Positions 32,303-43,800 of a stretch of 64,000 bases of DNA are shown one piece after another. A program made the translations under genes and the position numbers. Numbering within the stretch: the stretch's first letter is position 1; every line of letters starts with the position of its first letter. This stretch comes from a virus: IMG/VR virus record IMGVR_UViG_3300043436_004480, positions 29,745 to 93,744 of that record. The stretch is one strand, 5' to 3'. The notes under the pieces are model-generated. The model did not search any database and was not told the origin of the DNA. It saw only the letters and a list, made by a program, of their open reading frames with translations.

Positions 32303-35300
32303 TGAAACATAAAAGTTGCAGGTGCAAAAACAAGAAAGGCGTTAAAAAGTACCAAATGGGTACTCAGAATATTAGCGCAGGAAGTAATACATTTCTAGAT
32401 TCTCCAGATTACAGAGAACTGGATGAAAAACTAGACAGAAAAGCAAATAGAGATGCAGCAGTAAGAAGTGCTGCTGTTATGGCAGGAGACGCAGCACTTC
32501 CGGGTTTAGGAACTGCAATTGGAATCGTAGATTCTTTTACCGACAGAACCAAAGATGAACATGGAATATATAAAAGTAAAGGAGCAGAAGTATTGGACAG
32601 AATAAGTCCTATACATAAAACAAAAGCTTTGTTTTCTGGTGACAGAGATGAAATATTAGATGCTGCTACTTTTGGTATTGCAGGAAAATCATCATCTGAT
32701 AAAGCAAAAGAACTAAAGAAAAAAGCAGAAGTTGAACTGAATCAAAGAGTTCAAAACAGAAAATATGCAGGAACTGATTCAACTTCTTTTCAATCTTCAA
32801 AACAATTCAGAAGAGGAACTTCTGGAGTTTCTAAATATACAAACGGATTAAAGAAAGCAAAGTCCATAGTTTCAGAAAATGATAAAACATATGATGAAAC
32901 AAAAGCACCAAAAGATGGTGATTTGTTGTTGCCAGATGTAAATAGACCTAGTTATAAAAACAAAGAAGGTCAGATTGTATCTGAAAATAAAATAACAGTA
33001 GGCTTTGACGATGGTGAATATGTAATACCGACAGTAGTTAATGGTAAACAACTATCAGAAGAAGAAGCAGTTGCAGAATTTAAACGTACCGGTTTACATA
33101 TGGGAAAATTCAATAGTTCAAAAGATGCAGATATATCTGCACAAAAAAGAACTATGAAATACAATGTTCTTGCAGATCCTGTTCGTAATCAGTCAGAACA
33201 GATCTATAAAAAAGGAACTTCTGGATTAAATAAAAACGGAGTAAAAAATACTCTTTGGAATAATATCAGAGCAAATAGAGGTTCTGGAAGAAAACCAACT
33301 GCTCAGATGTTAGAACAGGAAAAAAAGATCAAAGCTTCTGATAAATATGAAAAAGGAGGAGAAGTTTGGACAAGAAAAGAGGGGCAGGATCCTGACGGAG
33401 GACTTAATGCAAAAGGTAGAGCCGCATATAACAAAAAACACAATGCTAATTTAAAACCTCCACAACCAGAAGGAGGAAGCAGAAGAGATAGTTTTTGTGC
33501 AAGAATGAAAGGAATGAAAAGAAAGCTCACGTCTGCAAAAACAGCAAATGATCCTAACAGTAGAATAAACAAATCATTACGTGCTTGGAAATGTAAAACT
33601 GGTTGTGTGGTAACAAACTCGGAAAATATGAAAACTAAAAAGTATCCCGGTGGAGTAGCAGGATTAACAGGATTAAAAGGAATGGATTTATCTTTTATGA
33701 AAGATATGAATGTTCCTAATAGTACAACTACAAATTCTGCATCTGCACAATCTATGGGTTCTGGATTCGGTTCTGCATTTCAATCAGGAATGCAAAGTCC
33801 TTATGGTCAAGCTGCATTAGGATTAGTAAATACTTTTCTTGATAATCAAGAAGAAAAAAGAAAAAAGCGCAGAGACCAAGGTAAAATAAATAATTTTCCT
33901 ACTACTTTTGAAAAAGGAGGACAAGTGAGAAGTGGTTATAAACGTCAAGGTAAATTTAAAAATAGAATTACTGGCGGAGAAGGTTTTAATGTAGATAATA
34001 CAGGAAAAGCTGTAACAATTGGTAAAAAACTTTATAATAACCGCAGATCAGATGAAGAATTTGCAAAACTTCGTGTTGGTTACAGTTTAGATGGAATCAG
34101 AGAATTAGGTGCAGATGAACTTGCAGCAATTACTGATAAATCTAAACTTATTAGAGTTCGTGTAGGAGATGGAAAATATGGAGATAATAATTCTTTGTAT
34201 AGAGATAATGTTCCACAACCAGTTTCTCCACCAAATAGAACTCCATTTACACCACCTGCATTAGAAGCATATCCAGATGTAAATGATTATAATGGAGATA
34301 CTGAAGCTTGGCAGAGAGATTATGCAAATATAGAAAAAAGAAATAGAGAACTTCGCTCTAAATACAAACAGCTTGCAGATCAAAAGGCTGAAAATCAAAG
34401 AGACGACGTTCGTCCAGAAGATATAGATAACAACCGTTATACAGGAGTAGGTGTATCTTTTGAAGAAAGTAAAGCTAGAAGAGATGCCTACAAGAAAAGA
34501 AAGCTTGGAGAACAATCACAGTTAGAAAACACAACTGTTGCTGAACCTACAAGTTCTATTCCAAAACAGAATCTGGAAGAAGAAGTTCCTGTATTCAGCA
34601 AAGGGGGAAGATTTAAATACAAACAAAAACAAGTTATTGAAATAGAAGGAAAGAAAACTCCTGAAATTCATACTAGCGAAGATTTCGAACTTAAAAATTT
34701 AGGAACAGTTCCTCATTCAAAAGGAGGAAACAAAGTTGTTGCAGAAGAAGGAGATATTGTATTTCCTACTCAGAACAATCCTGAAAAGTTCAAACATATT
34801 GCAGAACTTATGAAAATGAAAGCTTCTGGAACAGAAGAACAGAAAGCTTATGCAGTTTCTCAATTAGAAAAAGAACGTCGTAAATTACCTGCTGATAAAG
34901 GTTCTAAATATCCAGACGGAACTAAGAAAGTTAAAAAAGGAAGATACAAAACAACTTCTATACAAACTCCAGACAAGTTGCCAACTGGAACAAATGCAGA
35001 CTATATAACTCGTAATCAAAACAGAAAAGACAGAAGATCTATTTATAACAAGTTAGGAACTTTTAAAAATAGAGCAACTGGCAGAACTGGTATTCAAACA
35101 GGAAATCCTGCATTTAATAATCAGTTATCAGATGCAGAATTTAACTCTGATAAGTATCAGCAAACTGCACAATTTGTAGTTTATGACAAAACTACAAATA
35201 AACCTATTCCTTATGATTCAGCAGTTCACAAAAGGGAAGATGCAGTTCGTGTAATTAAAGGTGCAAAAGGTGAACTATTAGTTGATCATGATGCAAATCA

Positions 35301-36039
35301 AAAACCTCCTTTAGAATTAAAAGGACAAGGAATAGGAAAAACAGATTGGAAAGTTCCAAATACAAATTTTTCTCGTGTTCCGGATGCGGTGACTAGCCCA
35401 GAAAAAGCAAAAGATGTGGCATCTAAGAAAGGTCGCTCTGATTTTCCTGTATATGTAAACGAAATAAATAACTTTGCTCGTGCAAATCAAAGATTGCCAA
35501 AGAGACAAGAAAGATATTTATCTCCTGAACTTATGCAGTATTCAGATATGTCAGAAAATCTTCGTAATGATGTAAGAAACATTTCTGCTGCTGATAAAGA
35601 TAATTCTCGTAACTTGTCCGGTGGTTCTGCTGCTAATGCAAGGTCTAACTTTTCAAGAGCAGGTGCAGAAAGAAGTCAAAGGATGGCTGCAATTCAAGAA
35701 GCAGAAACTCAGAGAGCAATGAATATCCAAAATGCAAATGTTGGTATTAAAAATCAAACTCAGCAATTGAATTTGGGAAGATTTGATGCATATCAACAAG
35801 CAAGAGAACAAGACCAAGCTGTCAGAACTGCATACGCAGACACCGCAGTTAAAGGTATGGATGATAAATTGCAGGTAGAAAGAAAAGATAGAAACCAAGC
35901 AATAAGAGATAAAGAAATTCTTAAACACTTGCGTACAGAGAATTATAGATATGACGAAGAAGGAAATCTTATTCCTATGAAGAAAAAAGGTTCTCGTTGT
36001 ATAACTTCAAACAAACCAAAATACAAATATGGCAAATAG
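32302..36039 (+). CDS. Basic virion protein with DUF6321-like domain and KGG repeats
   Basis: A 1245-residue, very basic protein. Residues about 360-432 (GGLNAKGRAAYNKKHNANL ... LRAWKC) fit the phage family DUF6321, of unknown role. Spread along the chain are at least eight short motifs of the form aromatic-x-x-Gly-Gly/Thr: KYQMGT, FRRGTSG, YKKGTSG, KYEKGG, KYPGGV, FEKGG, FSKGG, KYPDGT. The rest is disordered or coiled coil, and the end reads KPKYKYGK. It probably enters the virion with DNA; it lies in the cargo-protein cluster. Confidence 0.75.
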   Translation: MKHKSCRCKNKKGVKKYQMGTQNISAGSNTFLDSPDYRELDEKLDRKANRDAAVRSAAVMAGDAALPGLGTAIGIVDSFTDRTKDEHGIYKSKGAEVLDRISPIHKTKALFSGDRDEILDAATFGIAGKSSSDKAKELKKKAEVELNQRVQNRKYAGTDSTSFQSSKQFRRGTSGVSKYTNGLKKAKSIVSENDKTYDETKAPKDGDLLLPDVNRPSYKNKEGQIVSENKITVGFDDGEYVIPTVVNGKQLSEEEAVAEFKRTGLHMGKFNSSKDADISAQKRTMKYNVLADPVRNQSEQIYKKGTSGLNKNGVKNTLWNNIRANRGSGRKPTAQMLEQEKKIKASDKYEKGGEVWTRKEGQDPDGGLNAKGRAAYNKKHNANLKPPQPEGGSRRDSFCARMKGMKRKLTSAKTANDPNSRINKSLRAWKCKTGCVVTNSENMKTKKYPGGVAGLTGLKGMDLSFMKDMNVPNSTTTNSASAQSMGSGFGSAFQSGMQSPYGQAALGLVNTFLDNQEEKRKKRRDQGKINNFPTTFEKGGQVRSGYKRQGKFKNRITGGEGFNVDNTGKAVTIGKKLYNNRRSDEEFAKLRVGYSLDGIRELGADELAAITDKSKLIRVRVGDGKYGDNNSLYRDNVPQPVSPPNRTPFTPPALEAYPDVNDYNGDTEAWQRDYANIEKRNRELRSKYKQLADQKAENQRDDVRPEDIDNNRYTGVGVSFEESKARRDAYKKRKLGEQSQLENTTVAEPTSSIPKQNLEEEVPVFSKGGRFKYKQKQVIEIEGKKTPEIHTSEDFELKNLGTVPHSKGGNKVVAEEGDIVFPTQNNPEKFKHIAELMKMKASGTEEQKAYAVSQLEKERRKLPADKGSKYPDGTKKVKKGRYKTTSIQTPDKLPTGTNADYITRNQNRKDRRSIYNKLGTFKNRATGRTGIQTGNPAFNNQLSDAEFNSDKYQQTAQFVVYDKTTNKPIPYDSAVHKREDAVRVIKGAKGELLVDHDANQKPPLELKGQGIGKTDWKVPNTNFSRVPDAVTSPEKAKDVASKKGRSDFPVYVNEINNFARANQRLPKRQERYLSPELMQYSDMSENLRNDVRNISAADKDNSRNLSGGSAANARSNFSRAGAERSQRMAAIQEAETQRAMNIQNANVGIKNQTQQLNLGRFDAYQQAREQDQAVRTAYADTAVKGMDDKLQVERKDRNQAIRDKEILKHLRTENYRYDEEGNLIPMKKKGSRCITSNKPKYKYGK

Positions 36040-37753
36040 ATTTAACACTCCTATTGCCTCACAAGCAATTTCTGCATACGCACCTGTTGATATGAAGGTA
36101 CTATTGAATGAACTTCAAATGGTGCAGAAAAGATGGGATGAAAACGAAGCTTTTAGTGACGAAGTTAAAAAAACTATAAAAGCTATTCCGGCAATGCCGG
36201 GAGATGTTCCATTTAGAGATCAATTAGTTTCTTCATTAACAAATGAATTAAACAAAGCTGTTTCACAATCTACTGATTTAGGTTCTTCTTCATTTAGAAG
36301 AACTATTGAAGGAATTTATGACAAATTTGGTGCAAATGCAGATGTAAAAACTCTTATATCTAACAATGCGTTATATACAGAGAAAGAAAAGAAAAAAGCA
36401 GATTTAGAAAAAGATGGAAGATATACACAAGATTTATTTGCTGATAATGAATCTACTCGTGTTGACAAAGATGGAAAAATTATTCCTTATAAATATGAAC
36501 TAGAACGTGCTTTTTCTGACGAAGAATATCTAAATCCTATATCTAAATTTGCAAATCAACTTAAAGCAAATGCACAAGCAGGAAAAGGATTTACATTTGA
36601 CGAGTTTGGAAATAAATACACATTCGATGTTTCATCAGAAGGAATAAGTGATGCTCAGATTATGAATTTGGGTGGTACTTGGGCAAAATCTTTTTTGAAT
36701 ACTGATGTCGGAAGACAACGTACTAAAAGATATATGCGAAGTAAAGGTGTTGATTACGAAACTGCAAAAAAACTTATTGAATATGATGTACTTTCTTACA
36801 TGAGAGGAAATGTATTTTCTAAAACTTCCCAAGGAAAAGATTTTCAGTACGCTCCCGAAGGAATAAGAAAAGAAATGCAAGAGAAACAAAAATCTTTAAT
36901 GGCTCCCGATGGAACTTTTATAAGAACAGGAGATTACGAAGTTGATAATGGTGAGTTAGCAATAGATAGTCCAGAATTTAATGCTGCATTACTTAATTAT
37001 GCACAAAGTAGAGGAATACCTCCAGAAAAAGTAAACAAGAAGGAACTTCATGCTGCACTTAATAATATGAGAAGTGGGGCGCAACAAACAGGTGTGATAA
37101 TTCCTGATAAAAAACAAAGAAGTGAAATAAACACAGCTCTTTTTGGAGAAAAAACTAGAGCATTGACATTTTTTACCAATGGAACAATGGTAAAAGAAGG
37201 AACCAAATTAGTTCAAGCAGATGATGATACTCTAAGTGAACTGGAAAAAAATCAATATGAATTTGATTTTATGGGAGTTGATGTAACTAATGGAAAACTT
37301 CCCGGAGCAATTGTTGTTCAAGCTATTCCAAAAGAAGGAAGTTCTGGAAAACAAAGAACTTTTTATCTTCCTAATACTTCTGGAAACCGACAAATTGCAG
37401 AGTCAACAAGAATGATTGGTGCAATAAATATGGCAAAAACAAAAGCACAAGGAGATGATATTCCTATTGGAGGAACTATGCTTCCTATATTAGATGAAAA
37501 CGGAAGAGTAGTATCTCAACAAATTGCTCCAGAAGGAACAATTCTAAGAATAAGAACTACAATTAGCAGAGGAACTGCAAATAGTCCTTCTAGAGCAAGT
37601 CAAATTGGAGAAGTTGTAATAAGCAGCAGAAACGAAAAAGGACAGATAATAACTAAAAAAATAGATACAGATCTAGACAAACTTCGTTCTTATCATGGAT
37701 CACGAATTGTAAAAGGTATGTCACAAGAAACACCTGACTACTCCGAAGAATAA
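36029..37753 (+). CDS. Virion cargo-type protein
   Basis: A 574-residue, mainly helical protein with a beta-rich C-terminal third. It overlaps the preceding gene by 11 bases. It lies directly before the giant polymerase protein, in the cluster that in crAss-like phages encodes proteins packed inside the capsid or tail and injected with DNA. No catalytic motif is visible. A strong terminator follows. Confidence 0.7.
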   Translation: MANRFNTPIASQAISAYAPVDMKVLLNELQMVQKRWDENEAFSDEVKKTIKAIPAMPGDVPFRDQLVSSLTNELNKAVSQSTDLGSSSFRRTIEGIYDKFGANADVKTLISNNALYTEKEKKKADLEKDGRYTQDLFADNESTRVDKDGKIIPYKYELERAFSDEEYLNPISKFANQLKANAQAGKGFTFDEFGNKYTFDVSSEGISDAQIMNLGGTWAKSFLNTDVGRQRTKRYMRSKGVDYETAKKLIEYDVLSYMRGNVFSKTSQGKDFQYAPEGIRKEMQEKQKSLMAPDGTFIRTGDYEVDNGELAIDSPEFNAALLNYAQSRGIPPEKVNKKELHAALNNMRSGAQQTGVIIPDKKQRSEINTALFGEKTRALTFFTNGTMVKEGTKLVQADDDTLSELEKNQYEFDFMGVDVTNGKLPGAIVVQAIPKEGSSGKQRTFYLPNTSGNRQIAESTRMIGAINMAKTKAQGDDIPIGGTMLPILDENGRVVSQQIAPEGTILRIRTTISRGTANSPSRASQIGEVVISSRNEKGQIITKKIDTDLDKLRSYHGSRIVKGMSQETPDYSEE

Positions 37754-37798
37754 TTACAACTTCTGTAATTTCTAGTCCGCCAAGTGCGGACTTTTTTT
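37752..37798 (+). terminator. Rho-independent terminator
   Basis: AGTCCGC-CAAGT-GCGGACT followed by TTTTTT. Upstream there is a small hairpin AATTACA-ACTTC-TGTAATT. The giant gene starts 14 bases later, so it probably depends on read-through or a promoter overlapping the terminator (TACCTTGG, a poor -7 box). Confidence 0.85.
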
Positions 37799-37811
37799 GT
37801 ACCTTGGCTTT

Positions 37812-40800
37812 ATGGCAAAGCAACAAAAACCTACTGTACCAGTTGTAAATCGTAGTACACAAGAAATTGATCAAATATCTAAGATGTTTGATAATGTAAA
37901 AGGTGGACTAGATAGTTATGGAAATACTGCAAGAACAAGTTTTATAGGAAAAGACGATTATACTACCAGTCAATATGATACTGAAAGAACTCAGTTCGAT
38001 GATATGGAAGCAGTATATAATGCAAGAAATGCAAATCAAAGTTACTTTGATATTGCAGGAAATATGCTGGGAAAAGTTGGAGTTCGTGCTTTGTCTGCAA
38101 CTATTGATTTAGGAGCAATGATTTCTGGTTCAGGAGTAAGCGGAGTTCCTTTATACTTATTTGATAAATACGTAAGAGATAAACATCAAAATGTAAATAG
38201 TTTTTGGGATGGTTACAAAGAATCCGTATTTGATAACTCAATAACAGATCTTGCAGATTTAGTTCAAGAATTTGGAGATGATAATTTTCAACAACAATAT
38301 AGTGCAGATCAAAGAAAATCAGATGGAGTTTCATTAAAAAGAATTGTTACAGAGGGAGTACCAGATGCAGCAGGATTTATTTTATCTGCATGGTTAACTG
38401 GAGGAACGTCTGGCGCAACAAGTTTAGTAGGAGGAGCAGCAAAAGCTGCAACTGGTATAGGATTAGCAGGAAAAGGATTAAATGCATTAAAAGCTTCTAA
38501 AAGTTTTGGAAAAATGATGACTGTTTTTCCACAAGAAACCAAAGCTATACTTTCTGCTGCTTCTAAAGGTGCAGATGTTACAGAAGATATAATTAAATTA
38601 AGTAATGCAGCTAGAAATGCAACACGTTGGAATTTAGCAAAGTCTGCATTTACAGGTTCTCTAGGAGAAGCTTCACAAGAAGGCAGAGCAACAAGAAAAG
38701 AAGTAGAAAAAGAACTTGTTGAAAATTACATGCGTGAAAATGGAATTGCAAACGAAGAAGATATAGATGTGTTTACAAGAGCGAGTCTGAGAAGTGCTGC
38801 AACAGATGCAGGTGTTGTAAATTTTGCTATAAATAGTGCAATCCTTACAGGTTCAAACTTATTATCTTTTCCTACTTATTTTAAAAGATTTCAACATGGA
38901 AAAAGAGAACTAGGAAAATTTGTAAATAAAGGAATAAACCCGGATGATGCATATGATTTAGTTAAAAAAACAACAAAACAAAGAGTAGGCGATGCAGCAA
39001 AAAGATACGGAGAAACTTTTATAAAACAAGGCACACCAGAATCCGTACAGGAACTTCTGCAGACAATGTCTTCTTCCGGAGTAACAAATTATTATTCTAA
39101 CAAATTTTCAGAAAAAGAAGCAGAAGAAGCTACAAGTGCAATTGGTGGATTTTTATCTTTGTTTGCAGATACAATCTCAAGTACAGAAGGACTTGAAGGA
39201 ATGATTGTTGGTGGTCTTATTGGAGGCGCACCGGCAATAGTTGCAAATGAAAAAGAAAGAGGTGCAAAAAGAAAAGAAGCAGCCGAATTAGTAACTGCGT
39301 TAAATAATAGCCAAGCAAAATCACAATATCCAAAGTTATTCAAAGGTATTGTAGATAATCTTAATTCTCAAAAAAAGAAAGATACTGCCCTTGTAGCAGA
39401 TGACATCTTTACTTTTAAGAATGAAGATCATAAGCAGATATTTGACTATATGAACTTGCGACTTGATCTAGATCGTGAGGAAGATATAAAAGCAGATATT
39501 GAAAATCTAAAAGTTGCAGATCCAGATATATTAGATGAATTATTTGGTGCAAAAAATAGTGAAGTAGAAGGTTTTTCTTATGCAGATTTAGCTACAAAAC
39601 TAGAAGAAAAGTTAGAGGCAGTAAAGAAAACTCGTGACAAAATAAATCTTAATTATACAACTCTTGATCAAGAAACAAAAAATCAGCTGATGTATTTTGC
39701 ATCAGCAGTTGACAACTTTGACAAGAGAGAAAACCAGATTGTTGAAGAATTGGCTGCACAAACTGGAGTAAGCGTAGATACTATTAGAGAAACTTATAAA
39801 AGTTACAAAGATACAGATGCAGTAGATTACAAAGATGTAATTCTTAGAGAATCTAAAAAGAAGTTCAATGTTAATCCTATATTAGATAGTTTAGATACAC
39901 TTGCAGATTCACTAGGATTGTCAAGTGCAACTAAGAAATCATTTTTAGATTTTGAAACTGAGAAAAAGAAAACGGAGCCTGATTTTAAAACAGATTTGGA
40001 TTCTCTGTTTAAGATTATTACAGGAGAAGCCGGTACAACATCTTCTTTGTTTTCTGGGGATAATACTAAACCTGCAAACTCTGAACTTTCATCAGTAATA
40101 GATGAAAATGCATTTTCAGATGAGTATAAATCACTAATAAGTTCTGCAAAAACAGATTATGCAGCTAAAAAACTTAAAGGCAACCAAACAAGAAACGAAA
40201 AAGGACAATTTGGAGAGAACGAAGATTTTTCTCCTCAGTCTGAACAAATAAACAAAACTTTTTCTGACTTAAAAAAAGTTGCAGACACAAGAGAAACTTA
40301 CTACAAGTATTATACTGAACTTAGCAGAAATCCATTTGCACAAGCAAGATTCAGAAACGAAGTTGAGCAAGACAAGAAGAGATATGCAGAATACATATCT
40401 AAAATATTAGCACAGCCTGTAACTACTCCTGCGGAATTAGCATCAGCAGAAACTAATACTTCTGCTTCTAATTCTATTGCAGAAGCAGGTAAAAAAGCTA
40501 CTCCTACTTCTGGTTCAATTCCATTTTCAGAAATGCCAAGTGGTTATGAAACAGGTACCGGAGATAACTCAGGTTTGCCAACTCCATCTGGAAATCAGAT
40601 TATTCAACAACCTCCTGCAAAACCAACAGAAGAAAAAAAACCGAACCAGAAAAAAGAAGAACCTTCTAAAGGAACTGGTACAAACACAAGTACACAAACC
40701 TTAAAAGAAGCACTTGCAAAGGTAGTTCAAAAAAGTAATACAATTTCTCTTAATGAAAAAGGAGATGGATATGTAGTAAAAGGTTTAGGAAAATTTTTCA

Positions 40801-43800
40801 GAAGAGCAACGTCTGTTGTAGGAAGAGAATTTACTGGCGGGAAGTCAAAGCAGACAAATCAGATTGCATTAGGTAATGCATTCGATGTATTAGGAAAATT
40901 GACTTTTGGAAAAGAAGGTGCAGAAGCTAGTGAAGAAGATAAAGCAAAATTGTTACCTATTTTTCCTTCGATTTCTCAAGAACTTGCTGATATAACTGAT
41001 GGTCTTGCAGGAATAAGAAAATCTTTAGAAACGGGATCAAAAACAAGACCAAAAGCAATAAATTTTTATACAGGTTTAAAACTTGCAAATACAACAGGAT
41101 TAAACATAGCAGGCGAAATAGATTTGCTTGTTGAGTACGAAGACGGAAGTTTACAAATTGTTGATTTTAAGTCGACTTCTTCAACTGACTATATATTAGA
41201 CAATTATCTTCCTCAACTTTCTTTATATCAGTCTTTATTACAAAGAGAACTCAATTTACCAGATGTAAATTTTAGAGAACCTGCAATAATAAATATTGCT
41301 ACTAAAGTAGATCCTAATAATTCAACATTAAGAATATTTGACGAAAAGTCTGTAAAAGCAATATCTCTTACAGATACAGAAGATAAAAAGAATCTTGGAA
41401 TAAAAACAAGAAGTTTCTTATCAATGTTATTAGAGTATGAAGGATTTACAGATGAGTACTTCTCTTTACCAGAAAACAGAAATGATTTAGAAGCTGTTGC
41501 AAGATACAATCAGGAATTATTAAGAAATCCGAATATAAATCACGAAGTAGAACTTCTTGATAATGGATTAACGGCAATATATGCAGAATTATCAGATGGT
41601 TCAGGAGCAAAAGAAAGCAAACATGTTTCTTATATTCATACTGATTCAACTCTAAAAGCATACAACATAGAAAATGCAAAGATGCTTCTTTCTGAAATAG
41701 AAAAAGACACTTGGGCAAAAGACAATCTTCTGAAACCTGATATAAAAAGAGAAATACGTTCGACTTTCGATAAATTGAATAGAGTAAGAAACGTAAGAAA
41801 CTCTTTAACAAAAGGAAAAAGAAATAAACTTTCTGTAAAAATTTCATATTCTCCTGATTTTTTTGTTAGTGAAAAAGATTGGAAGCAACAGAGAACTTTG
41901 GCAGATATGATTGCAGCAGGAGATATTCCTATTGGATCTTATGTATATGAATCATTAAGAAAAAAAGACAATAATTCTTACTCGGTAAAACCACTAAAAG
42001 AAACAGGAACTCCAGCAGACCTGACTGCTACTGCTCAAGGACTAAATGCAAAATTTCCTACTGACAAATGGATTTTAGTATTACCAAAAGCAGATTCTAC
42101 TGTTGCTCCAAAAAGAGTAACGCTAAGACCATTGCCTATATTCAAAGAAGATGGAACTTCATTGACTAAAAGTTCAAGAGAAAAGTTAGACAGTCTTAGA
42201 AAGTTAGCAACTTCAAACTTCGAAGCTTCTAAGGCTACTGATATTCTGAACTCTCTAGTTTTTATTCCTACTCAAAAACAATATGAAGTAGAAATAGAAG
42301 GAGCAGATGGAAAAATCAAAAAAGAAAATACAAATTATGACTTTAGAGTTTCAGTAGCTGGAAAACTATCAGATACTGAACTTGCAGTTACTTATCAAGT
42401 AACAAGTTATAAATATGAGAATGATACATATACACCAGTAGATTTTACTTTTACTGGAAGTATGGAATTACTTTCTGAAGATGAATTTGAATTTCTTTTG
42501 GATATGCCTACTACCGTAAACAAAGGAAAAATGTTTGAAGGTAGTGAGTTTTTAGGAAAAACAAATAAGCAGATATTTAATGAACTTCTTGGAAAAGATG
42601 GAAAACCGGGAGTAACTGAAGCGAAAGGTAAGTTTGCAATTGACAAATCTTCTTTCTTGTTAGGAAGTCCTACATCTGCATCGGAATTAGTTCCTTTATT
42701 AAATCAAGATGTGCCTATAAAAGTTGTAAAAGAGTTTGCAGAACAGGCAGTAGGCGAGGAAGTACAAGATTTGAAGAAATCGGAAACAGTTGCTAATAAA
42801 GTAGTTGATAATCTAGTTACTCCAGTAACAATAAAACAAGAGGATGAAGATACTGGATATTCTTTGTTTTCTGGGAATAATTTAGTTTCTGCTGATTTAC
42901 AGGATATAAAAAATAGACTTTCTAAAATACTTCCTTCTTCTGTTGAAGTTAGTAGTATTATGTCTATGGTTCAAAAATTAAATCTTACTGGTGCAGAACT
43001 AGGAATGGTTTATAAAAACGCAATTTATCTTGCTAATAAAATTGAAAAAGGTACAGAGTATCACGAAGCATTTCACATTGTTTTTAGGTCGATTCTTTCC
43101 GAAAAACAAAGAGCAGAACTTCTCGAAGAAGAACTTAGAAATAATCCAGTATCGCAGGAAGAAGTTGATTCTTTCAAAAATCTTCACCCATCGTATAAAT
43201 TTTTAACAAATGAAGAAGCATTAGAAAAACTTCTTGAAGAAAGATTAGCAGATAGATTTCAGACTTATCAAGTTAAAAAAGATTCTACTTCCTTGGTAGG
43301 AAAATTCTTTAACTATCTAAAAGATCTAGTTTCTTCTCTTTTTAAAAACAGAAGCAAGATAGATTCAATCTTTGCAGAAATAAGTGCTGGAAAATTTAGA
43401 AATTCTGCATTGTCTTATAATGGAAAAGCTGTATTATTCAAAGCTTTGCCAGCAATGATGGTGAGTGAATCAGACTATTTAGTAAGATGGATTTCTTCCG
43501 AAATAGCTGCTGATTTTACTAACAGAGAACAAGGTGATAATTTAGAAGAAGCGAAAGAAAATGCTTATGAAGGTTTAACTGATTCATATCTTGATAATCT
43601 TACAGAAAGATATTATGCAGAATCAGGAATGCAGATGAGCAAGGAAGAGTATGATAATTTAGATATTGCTAGTAAACAATATTATGTTGCTACGAAATCT
43701 GGCGAATATTTACCTAAATCTGGATTTCTAGATCTTTCTGCAAGACCTGCATTTTTAGCAGAATTAAGAAATGAAATTCTTAATAAGTTTAATAATTATG

